Positions 56,183-63,282 of a stretch of 64,000 nucleotides of DNA are shown one piece after another. The notes under the pieces are model-generated. The model was not told the origin of the DNA and did not search any database. It saw only the letters and a program-made list of their open reading frames with translations. A program made the position numbers and the translations under genes. Position 1 is the first letter of the stretch; the number at the start of each line of letters is the position of its first letter. This DNA comes from Marinitoga sp. 1197. GTDB taxonomy: Bacteria > Thermotogota > Thermotogae > Petrotogales > Petrotogaceae. The stretch lies in contig NZ_AZAY01000025.1 of the NCBI RefSeq assembly GCF_001021165.1, forward strand, positions 41,551 through 105,550, given 5' to 3'.

Positions 56183-56764
56183 CTATATCAATTTTAAATT
56201 ATATTCTTTTATTTCTTTTTGCATTTTGTATAATAATTTCTTTCTTATGTGATCTTTTACAAAATTGTTTTCTGTTCCAAATATTATTTCTTTCCCTTGT
56301 ATCTCAACTTTTAGAAAATTTGCATATAGAATTAATTCTTTATAACTTTCTTCTGATAATATATGTTTTAATACTTTTAATTTTTCACTTTCTTTTTCTA
56401 TTTCTATTTTTTTCTGTTGCTGTATCTTTTTAGCTTGTTCTTCTCTGATTTTTTCCCTGGCTAATTCTCCAAAGTATATTTTTGTTTTGTTGTATTTGCT
56501 TTCATAGTATATTAATCCCTCTTGTTTTAAAAAACGAAATATCTTTATTATTGTTGTTTTACTCATTTCTATTTCTTTTGATATTTTATTTATACTTACA
56601 TTATTAATAGGATTGTTAAAAAAATTTTCATTTAATTTAAACAACAAATAATTATATACTTTATATATTGTTGCTTCATAATGTTTTTCTAAAGCTAATT
56701 TTTGAAATTCTATGAATAAGGTTGCAACATTGAATGTTTTAGTTACTTTGTTTTCTTTGTACAA
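56183..56764 (-). CDS. Winged-helix protein with DnaA-domain-I-like C-terminus, putative replication initiator
   Basis: About 193 residues from TTG 56764, which follows AGAGGGTGGGG; the longer ATG frame (to 56824) has no ribosome site and overlaps the upstream gene by 86 bases. A winged HTH (SINKISKEIEMSKTTIIKIFRFLKQEGLIYY, in part) precedes a basic coiled coil. The last 55 residues (SEESYKELILYANFLKVEIQGKEIIFGTENNFVKDHIRKKLL, in part) follow the pattern of DnaA domain I. It probably starts viral replication and recruits the host helicase. Confidence 0.6.
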   Translation of the reverse strand: MYKENKVTKTFNVATLFIEFQKLALEKHYEATIYKVYNYLLFKLNENFFNNPINNVSINKISKEIEMSKTTIIKIFRFLKQEGLIYYESKYNKTKIYFGELAREKIREEQAKKIQQQKKIEIEKESEKLKVLKHILSEESYKELILYANFLKVEIQGKEIIFGTENNFVKDHIRKKLLYKMQKEIKEYNLKLI

Positions 56765-57002
56765 TTTCCCCACCCTCTTGTAATTCAAGACTTTTTCTGC
56801 TATAATTAATTTTGTCGGACTCATTGGCGTGGGTCTTGGTGTTGGCGGTTGGCATACTTGTGTGCTGATCGCCTTTTTCTATTTTATATACTTCATATAT
56901 GAGATCTAATATTTTTATTAATAAGTTTCTATCTTCTATATTTTCTGCTATCCTTATTACTCTCATTAATGCATTTTCATATCCTCTTTCATATTCTGTC
57001 AT
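56739..57002 (-). CDS. Small provirus protein
   Basis: 87 residues: a helical N-terminal half (MTEYERGYENALMRVIRIAE, ILDLIYEVYKI) and a polar C-terminal half (GDQHTSMPTANTKTHANES). Unknown family. It overlaps the gene before it by 14 bases and the winged-helix gene after it by 26, a tight early-operon arrangement. Confidence 0.6.
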   Translation of the reverse strand: MTEYERGYENALMRVIRIAENIEDRNLLIKILDLIYEVYKIEKGDQHTSMPTANTKTHANESDKINYSRKSLELQEGGEIVQRKQSN

Positions 57003-57273
57003 TTAAATCACTCCTTAATACTTTTATAATCTGTTCTATTTTAGATACTGTTATATCCTCTTTAAATATTTTTAGCATTTCAAGTGTCATATCTATTTTT
57101 CCATCGTAATATTCATTATCTTCTCCTATTAATTTTCTTATATCGTCAATATCTTTTATATTTTTATCAATAAGATCTAAAACTCTTAAATTTTCATCTT
57201 TTATGTTCTCTTTATAATTTTCTAATTTTTCGATAATCATTTCTATTAGAAATTCTTTTCTTTTTATTCTCAC
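56989..57273 (-). CDS. Small charged helical provirus protein, first gene of the early operon
   Basis: 94 residues rich in Lys, Glu, Ile and Asp (MRIKRKEFLIEMIIEKLENY...), likely an all-helical protein with no recognised DNA-binding motif. It has an AGGGGTG ribosome site. It opens the three-gene early module and may be a regulator. No function can be assigned. Confidence 0.6.
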   Translation of the reverse strand: MRIKRKEFLIEMIIEKLENYKENIKDENLRVLDLIDKNIKDIDDIRKLIGEDNEYYDGKIDMTLEMLKIFKEDITVSKIEQIIKVLRSDLNDRI

Positions 57274-57327
57274 TATATCACCCCTTGTAATTTCTAAATT
57301 TTTTAGGGTATAATAAAATTAATACGA

Positions 57328-57506
57328 TGTCCAAAAAGTAAAGTCGCGCAAACCTTGATTGTTAATCCTCAAAAATAGCTCATTCTCGCCGGTCGTATCA
57401 GACTCACATCCATGTTCGGTATTTTGCATCCGTGCAAAATTGACCGGCATCATTCGTTATTTTTTCGGACAATCTGCGAGTTTTCGCTTACTTTACTAAT
57501 TGGACA
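57328..57506. repeat. MITE-like palindromic element, divergent copy B
   Basis: A 179-base element with the same plan as the copy at 38306: inverted ends (TGTCCAAAAAGTAAAG and, complemented, TGTCCAATTAGTAAAG), an inner CCGGTC/GACCGG pair and a nested TTTTGCA...TGCAAAA hairpin. The sequence between differs a lot from the other two copies. It lies exactly between the provirus early operon and the next host gene. Confidence 0.7.
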
Positions 57507-57546
57507 CCCTATAAAATTAATTAATCTTTAGAAAGGGGGCATAATT

Positions 57547-58431
57547 GTGAATAATTTAAAGGATAGATTTGCAGGTGCGTTATTTGGATTGATTGTCGGA
57601 AATGCTTTAGGGGCTCCCTATAAAAATATAGATGTAGAACATATAAAGGATTTTTCGAGTGGTGGAGTATATAATTTAAATGCAGGTGAATGGACTGATA
57701 GTGCTTCAATGGCTTTGTGCCTTGCAGAAAGCTTAATTGAAGATGGGTTTGATTTGAAAAGTCAGATGAGAAAATATATAAAATGGATAGATGAAGGTTA
57801 CATATCATCAAAAAATAAGGCATTTGGTATAGATAACCAGACAATGGAAGCTCTTGTATATTATGAAAATAATAATTCTTTTGTTGAAATTACAGAAAAG
57901 GATTCCAATAAACCATTGGCAAGGTTAGCGCCTGTTCCAATGTATTTTAAAAATTCATTTAAAGATGCTATATATTATTCTGGACAAAGTGCCTATACAA
58001 CCCATAATAATATATTTACAATACATTCTTGCAAATTGTTTGGAGGAATATTACATCAGGCTATTAATGGAAAAGATAAACAATTTTTGATGGATGAAGT
58101 GCATAAGCATATGGATTTGATATATGATGTTAAGTTGAGAATCGTTGATATTAAATATAAAAGTGAAAGCCAGATAATATCTTCCTCAACATCTCTTGAT
58201 TCGCTTGAAATTGCATTATGGTCTTTTTATAATACAGATAATTTTAAAGATGCTGTTTTAACAGCTATAAATTTTAAAGGAGATACTGATACTATTGGGG
58301 CAATAATAGGTCAATTAGCAGGAGCGTATTATGGATTTAATGAAATTCCAAAATTATGGGTATTAAAGATTGCGAAAAAAGATTTGATTATAGATACAAT
58401 AAAAAGATTATATAATAAAATCTCCCGTTGA
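57547..58431 (+). CDS. ADP-ribosylglycohydrolase-like protein with altered metal site
   Basis: 294 residues, all-helical ARH family, which remove ADP-ribose from proteins or small molecules. It has RFAGALFGLIVGNALGAPY at the N-terminus, GEWTDSASMALCLAESLIE at the first metal site and FKGDTDTIGAIIGQLAGAYYG at the second. The usual first motif is TDDTxM; here it reads TDSASM, so one Asp ligand is replaced by Ser. It starts at GTG after AAGGGGGC. It lies next to the provirus but reads the other way. Confidence 0.82.
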   Translation: MNNLKDRFAGALFGLIVGNALGAPYKNIDVEHIKDFSSGGVYNLNAGEWTDSASMALCLAESLIEDGFDLKSQMRKYIKWIDEGYISSKNKAFGIDNQTMEALVYYENNNSFVEITEKDSNKPLARLAPVPMYFKNSFKDAIYYSGQSAYTTHNNIFTIHSCKLFGGILHQAINGKDKQFLMDEVHKHMDLIYDVKLRIVDIKYKSESQIISSSTSLDSLEIALWSFYNTDNFKDAVLTAINFKGDTDTIGAIIGQLAGAYYGFNEIPKLWVLKIAKKDLIIDTIKRLYNKISR

Positions 58432-58447
58432 GGGAGATTTTATTATA
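58411..58447. terminator. Bidirectional terminator
   Basis: Arms TATAATAAAATCTCCC and GGGAGATTTTATTATA around GTTGA, between convergent genes. Confidence 0.9.
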
Positions 58448-59660
58448 TTACCCATTTTCCACTTTTCATAATTAACTCTTCTTTTCCATTTTTTATACCG
58501 TATACATTCATCTCTTCATTTCCAATCATAAAATCAACATGTGTAATGCTATTATTTAAACCAACAGTTTTTAATTCTTCTTCATTCATATTTTCACCAT
58601 TTTCAACACACGTAGAATACGCTCTTCCAAAAGCAAAATGTGAAGCAGCATTTTCATCAAATAATGTATTGTAAAATACTACATTCAATTGATAGATTGG
58701 AGAATCAACAGGAACTAAAGCAACTTCTCCAAGATAACTAGCGCCTTCATCTAAAGATATAGCTTGTTTTAATATATCTTCACCTTTTTCTGCTGTTACT
58801 TTAACAATTTTTCCATCTTTAAATTCCATTGTAAAACCATCGATTACGTTCCCACCGTATACCAATGGTTTGCTATTTCTAACATATCCGTTTACTTTAT
58901 CTTTATGAGGTGCTGTAAATACTTCCTCGGTTGGAATATTTGGAAGGAAAATAATTCCATCTTCATTTTTTTGGGCACCGCCTAACCATTTGTGATTTTT
59001 TGGTAATCCTACAGTTAAATCAGTACCAGGGCCTTCATATCTTAAATAATCATATTGTTTATTATTTAAATATTTTGTTTTTTCTTTTAAATTATTTAAA
59101 TGTTTATTCCATAATTGAACTGGATCTTCATTTTCATTAACTCTAACGGTTTTTAATATTGCATTCCATAATTCTTGTATAGGGTTATCAGAATTAGGAA
59201 ATACTTTTTCTGCCCATTTTTTTGAAGGAACAGCACCAATTGACCATGAAACTTTGTCGGCCATTATAACTTTTGATACATCCTTCATAGCAGTTTGCCT
59301 TGTTTTGGAATATTGCCCAATTTTTTGTGGATCAATTGTTTTTAATATATCAGGATCGGAACCTATAATACTTAAAAATGCACCTTTTTCATCACAAAAA
59401 TATTTTGCCATATCTACTTCCCATTGATGAAATTCATTTAACAACTCATCATTAGCATATTTTAATTTTAAAAATAACATATATTCATCGCTATATACTG
59501 TATATACTTCTTTTGCTCCAGCTTCGTAAGCTTTTTTTGCAACTATTCGCGTGAAATCTACAGCATCTATAGTAGATCTTAAAAAAACTCTTTGCCCTTT
59601 CTGTACATTAATTCCCACTTTTACTAAAAGTTCAGCGTATTTTTCCATTAATTTTTCCAT
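58443..59660 (-). CDS. M29-family aminopeptidase (AmpS/thermophilic aminopeptidase T type)
   Basis: A 405-residue metallo-exopeptidase. The N-terminal half (YAELLVKVGINVQKGQRVFLR) and the metal-ligand C-terminal region (TGLPKN equivalent VGLPKNHKWLGG; NIPTEEVFTAPHKDKVNG; LGEVALVPVDSPI; ENAASHFAFGRAY; HVDFMIGNEEMNVYGI) are all in order. It starts one base inside the stop of the polymerase gene (TAATG), so the two are coupled. Confidence 0.92.
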   Translation of the reverse strand: MEKLMEKYAELLVKVGINVQKGQRVFLRSTIDAVDFTRIVAKKAYEAGAKEVYTVYSDEYMLFLKLKYANDELLNEFHQWEVDMAKYFCDEKGAFLSIIGSDPDILKTIDPQKIGQYSKTRQTAMKDVSKVIMADKVSWSIGAVPSKKWAEKVFPNSDNPIQELWNAILKTVRVNENEDPVQLWNKHLNNLKEKTKYLNNKQYDYLRYEGPGTDLTVGLPKNHKWLGGAQKNEDGIIFLPNIPTEEVFTAPHKDKVNGYVRNSKPLVYGGNVIDGFTMEFKDGKIVKVTAEKGEDILKQAISLDEGASYLGEVALVPVDSPIYQLNVVFYNTLFDENAASHFAFGRAYSTCVENGENMNEEELKTVGLNNSITHVDFMIGNEEMNVYGIKNGKEELIMKSGKWVI

Positions 59661-62122
59661 TATGTTTCCTCCTTAAATAATTTTAATTGTTCAGTTTTTA
59701 AAGGATATCCTTCCATTAACTTTATTTTTAATTCAGTTTTTTCAATTAAATCTTTATATTCAGAAAATTGTTTTAAAGATGATAGAATTTGTTTTTTGAA
59801 AAGAGTAAAATAATCTATTTCAAAATCATTATATAATAATTTTTTGAAATCTTCAAGATGTTTCCTTTCAATACTAGCAGATATATAATAAATCTTTCCA
59901 CTTTGATTCTTATTAAAAATATTTTTTATAATTCCAAAATGCTTGAAATTATAATACTTTATATAATAATATAATAATCTATCATCATAATTAAATTTAA
60001 AATCATAAACTTTTTCCATAAAAATAGCAGATCTTATATGGTTTGGCAATGTTTTATATTTTGTAAAATCTTTTTTTCTAATACTTTTTATTATAGCAAT
60101 ATCTTCTAATGGGAGTTTTTTCAGTTCGTTGTAGTAAAATATAAAATCATCCATTTTTAATTCATTATCTAACGCTTTTAAAAAGAGAGAAGACAGGATA
60201 TTTTTCAAAATATCTGGAGTATCTTTTCGTACAATTTCCACACCATGTGTGATGATTTTTCTGTCAAAATCATATCCAAAATATCGTTTTTTTACTCCAA
60301 AAAAACGAACTCGTTTATAAATTTTATCAACTTCCATATTTAAAGTGCATTCAATTTTCTCTTTTGTAAATTTGGTTATTAATTTTTTTGAAATGCTTTC
60401 ATTAATATAATTTGTTAAAAAATTTCCTATTTCAAAAATATCTTTTTTATTCAGTTTTTCATCACATTCTATATGGTTAAAAGAACTGTCTGTGTCGGAA
60501 TAAAGCACTTTTGTTTTGAAATCAATATATCTTCCATTTATAAATATGTTTTTAAAATGATGATTATTCAATTCGTTATTTACAAATCTTAATGCAGATC
60601 TTGCGGCAGCTAAAATAGCTAGATAAATTCTTGTATCATGAAGTGCAAAATTATCAGTTCCTAATACTCCATATATTGAATTTAGAAGTATTTTATAATT
60701 ATATTGTTTAATATCATATATAACATAGTTAGGGTCGTCAGGATCTGTATTTTTTTTTAATTCTTTATAATATAAACGTTCTTTTAAAAAGAATTTTATT
60801 AATGCAGGTATTATTCCCTCTTTTTTTAAAGAAAACTTCAAAGGTCTATAAACATCATTTTCTTCTTCAACAAGAATTCTTCCAAGGTCTATATGCTTTT
60901 CATTATAATTCGAACTATACACAAGTGTTTCTGGAGAAATGTTATAAGTAGCAATTATATTTGGATAAAGAGAGGTAAAATCTAGTACAATGACATTATC
61001 AAATGTTTTATTTGGCGGAGTTAAAACAATAGCACCAGTTATTTTTATATCATTTTTTTCTCTTTCATAAAATCTAAAAGTAATTTTATTTTTTAAAATA
61101 AATTGTTGAATAAAATGTTCAATAGAAATAGAAGTTCCAAATAACAAATTATATGGAATCCTTATTAATGATTGTAAAGAACATATCAAACCTATTAATT
61201 TTAATTTATTCTCAAGTTTTACGAGGATTTCAACATCTCTAAAAATATAATCAATAAATTTTTTCATATCTTTATTATAATAATTGAATCCCTTATGTTC
61301 GGTTTTACCTAATATTTTGTGATGTTTGGCAACAATATCTAATTTATATGATGCGGGCTTATCTAAAACATATCGTCTATATAATTCAAGATAATCTATT
61401 AAATTTATGCCGGGAATATTATTATAAAATCGGCCATCACTTTGATATGAAGAGTGTTTTAAATATGGAATTACACTTAAATTTATATTATAAATATCGG
61501 CTCTTTTTATTAAATAAGGAATATCAAATCCATTTGAGAACCAACCTGTTATAATATCAGGTTGATCCTTTTTTATTGTTTCACTAAAATATTTCAACAT
61601 ATTTTTTTCAGAATCAAAAAATATAATATTTTTATTAGAATAGAGTTTTTTATTATATACAACAAAAGCGTAATATTCATTTTTATAAGTATCATAATAT
61701 GTAATTGAAGTAATATAACCATTATAATCATCCACGTTTTCACTTGTAACTTCAATATCTAAAAACCAAACTTTTTTATCATCAGGATTTTCGGATATGT
61801 TTTTGCTAAATATATTCATTATGTTTTTTCCATACACATAAATATTATTTCTTTCCAATTCATCAGAAATCTTCTTAAATAGATTATAAGAAATGTCAAG
61901 AGTTGTATTTATCAAATTTTTTCCATATATATCTTTCCAATTAAAATCAATGTTAACAAAACTTTTTATTCTGTATTTGGACAGAATTTTTTCAACTTTA
62001 TCTATATAAACATCTTCAAAAATCAAATTGAAATATTTATGCTCTTTTTTAAGTTTAGAGTTAATATGTTCTTTAAAATAAAATTCCTTAGTTGAAGGGT
62101 CTTGCCATATTGAAGTTATCAT
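59660..62122 (-). CDS. Family B DNA polymerase with 3'-5' exonuclease
   Basis: 820 residues. Exo I FLDIEVT (about 120-126), Exo II GWFSNGFDIPYL (193-204) and Exo III YIFRDVEIL (292-300). Polymerase motif A DFTSLYPNII (381-390), motif B with YKILLNSIYGVLG (476-488), motif C YSDTDS (541-546) and KKRYFGY (611-617). All catalytic residues are present. Family B enzymes (archaeal replicative type, bacterial Pol II) are not the standard Thermotogota polymerase, which is PolC/DnaE plus Pol I. Possibly gained from archaea or a virus; a role in repair or bypass is likely. Confidence 0.92.
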   Translation of the reverse strand: MITSIWQDPSTKEFYFKEHINSKLKKEHKYFNLIFEDVYIDKVEKILSKYRIKSFVNIDFNWKDIYGKNLINTTLDISYNLFKKISDELERNNIYVYGKNIMNIFSKNISENPDDKKVWFLDIEVTSENVDDYNGYITSITYYDTYKNEYYAFVVYNKKLYSNKNIIFFDSEKNMLKYFSETIKKDQPDIITGWFSNGFDIPYLIKRADIYNINLSVIPYLKHSSYQSDGRFYNNIPGINLIDYLELYRRYVLDKPASYKLDIVAKHHKILGKTEHKGFNYYNKDMKKFIDYIFRDVEILVKLENKLKLIGLICSLQSLIRIPYNLLFGTSISIEHFIQQFILKNKITFRFYEREKNDIKITGAIVLTPPNKTFDNVIVLDFTSLYPNIIATYNISPETLVYSSNYNEKHIDLGRILVEEENDVYRPLKFSLKKEGIIPALIKFFLKERLYYKELKKNTDPDDPNYVIYDIKQYNYKILLNSIYGVLGTDNFALHDTRIYLAILAAARSALRFVNNELNNHHFKNIFINGRYIDFKTKVLYSDTDSSFNHIECDEKLNKKDIFEIGNFLTNYINESISKKLITKFTKEKIECTLNMEVDKIYKRVRFFGVKKRYFGYDFDRKIITHGVEIVRKDTPDILKNILSSLFLKALDNELKMDDFIFYYNELKKLPLEDIAIIKSIRKKDFTKYKTLPNHIRSAIFMEKVYDFKFNYDDRLLYYYIKYYNFKHFGIIKNIFNKNQSGKIYYISASIERKHLEDFKKLLYNDFEIDYFTLFKKQILSSLKQFSEYKDLIEKTELKIKLMEGYPLKTEQLKLFKEET

Positions 62123-62180
62123 ATATTTATCACCACTGTGGTATAATTATTTATAATCTAAAATTATCAGGAGGGATAAT

Positions 62181-62492
62181 ATGAAAATTATTAAATATGA
62201 TTCATTAGAAAAATTATCAGAAGTAAATTTTGATGCGAGAAAATTATTAACCTCAAAAAAATTAGAAATAGTTTTAATCAGTTTAGAATCAGGAGAAGTT
62301 GTAAAAAAACATTCCACACCATTTGATGCAATATTTTTTATTTCTAAAGGAAAAGGTGTAGTTGAGTTATCTGATGAAAAAATCGATGTAAATGAAAATG
62401 ACATGATTTATTGTGATAAAAATATTGAGCATGGAATAATAAACAATTCTAATGACAGATTAAACGTATTAGTGATTAAATTACTTAATTAA
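62181..62492 (+). CDS. Small cupin-domain protein
   Basis: 103 residues of a single cupin barrel: VLISLESGEVVKKHSTPFDAIFFISKGKGVVELSDEKI and the second motif NDMIYCDKNIEHGIINNSNDRLNVLVIKL (both in part). Metal ligands are reduced (H in KKHS, H in EHGI). The function of such proteins is varied. It has a strong AGGAGGG ribosome site and is divergent from polB across a 58-base gap. Confidence 0.82.
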   Translation: MKIIKYDSLEKLSEVNFDARKLLTSKKLEIVLISLESGEVVKKHSTPFDAIFFISKGKGVVELSDEKIDVNENDMIYCDKNIEHGIINNSNDRLNVLVIKLLN

Positions 62493-62856
62493 TAATAGTA
62501 AAAATGTTGAAATTAGTGAAAAATAATGAATTTTGTGTTTTAGATATAAACCTAATCCAAAAAGCGAAGATAGAATTATAGAAATTGTCATATACAATAT
62601 TATTATAACCGAAAAAAGTAATTATTATGTTAAAGAAAAATTTGAGACTTGTATTTATCCCGAAAGAACAATATCATTAACACGCTGCAAGCGAAAATAT
62701 CTGTTTTTCAAACATTTAAAGCGTTCTAAAAAATTAAGTTTTTAATTTTTTAGAGTTATTTTTAAAATCTAATTTTTTAATCAAATAATCCACCGTAGAT
62801 GTGAATATTTTCTTTGAAAATATTGAAAAGTTATTATTTAAAATAATAAATTACGA

Positions 62857-63129
62857 TGTCTAAAAAGTCAAATTCACTCAGGCAGCTCGATTGCTTATCC
62901 TTAAAATTATTAATTCTCAGCCGTCGCTCAAACAATACATCATGTATTGTTTCGCTCAAAATTACATCCATGTAATTTTGACGGCTTCCATTTACGCTTA
63001 GATTTTTTAGGATAAAAAATCTAAGGGAAAAAGATTTATAATTATATAATAAAAATCTTTTATCCTATACCCGCGGTAGCGTGTAAGGGCAATCTTCGAG
63101 CCTTCGTTTCATTTGAGATTTTTTAGACA
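62857..63129. repeat. MITE-like palindromic element, copy C
   Basis: 273 bases with ends TGTCTAAAAAGTC (62857-62869) and GATTTTTTAGACA (63117-63129). Its outer parts are nearly identical to copy A at 38306 (shared CTCAGCCGTCGCTCAAACAA and AAGGGCAATCTTCGAG). About 85 extra bases in the right half contain their own hairpins, so a second small element seems to have inserted into it. Confidence 0.85.
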
Positions 63130-63266
63130 ACTTAATTTTAAAATATTAAATTTTTATCTTATAACCCGCCGTAGGCGTGTAACACCGGAGGAGAGCGACA
63201 GCTCAGAATTTTTTTGTTTTAATTCAAATCTAAAGTTTTTAATCCAATACCCTACCGGAGGTATGT
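63069..63266. repeat. Three related small GC-rich hairpins
   Basis: ACCCGCGGTAGCGTGT (63069-63084), ACCCGCCGTAGGCGTGT (63164-63180) and ACCCTACCGGAGGTATGT (63249-63266). Each is preceded by an AT-rich TTATCC/TTATCT-like stretch. The inner stems differ (CGC/GCG, CGCC/GGCG, TACC/GGTA) but keep pairing, as expected for selected structure. Confidence 0.6.
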
Positions 63267-63282
63267 TATACGGAGGTGAATC

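Larger units (their letters stand above)
54842..56183 (-). mobile_element. IS110-family insertion sequence inside the provirus
   Basis: One transposase gene plus about 180 non-coding bases in front (56002-56182) and a very short tail behind, the layout of IS110-group elements with the long left end carrying the bridge RNA. Such elements lack terminal inverted repeats, so the exact ends cannot be set from this single copy. It separates the replication genes from the virion operon. Confidence 0.7.
45057..57273 (-). mobile_element. Provirus of a tailless, membrane-containing virus (putative)
   Basis: A block of about 22 minus-strand genes between asnS and a MITE-like repeat. Modules in transcription order: replication/regulation (57273-56183), an IS110 passenger, promoter/operator, virion proteins (54541-51109), entry/lysis enzymes (50979-49615), beta-helix protein, tyrosine recombinase, membrane proteins, ATPase, hairpin array and excisionase-like HTH. 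It has no terminase, portal, tail or HK97 capsid genes. Two paralogous capsid-like proteins and many tiny membrane proteins point to an icosahedral virus with an inner membrane. End points are approximate, as no flanking direct repeat was identified. Confidence 0.78.
62493..63282. other. Repeat-rich non-coding region
   Basis: 790 bases without a convincing gene. A short frame at 62533-62745 lacks a credible start and ribosome site and may be a gene remnant. 62857-63129 is MITE-like copy C. Three GC-rich small hairpins of one type follow (63069-63084, 63164-63180, 63249-63266). The last one is close to the ribosome site of the AAA ATPase gene. Confidence 0.6.

Noticed and set aside
62533..62745. 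70-codon frame (FETCIYPERTISLTRCKRKYLF in part) after the cupin gene
   Set aside because: No credible start or ribosome site and low coding quality. It may be a remnant, but nothing supports a functional gene.
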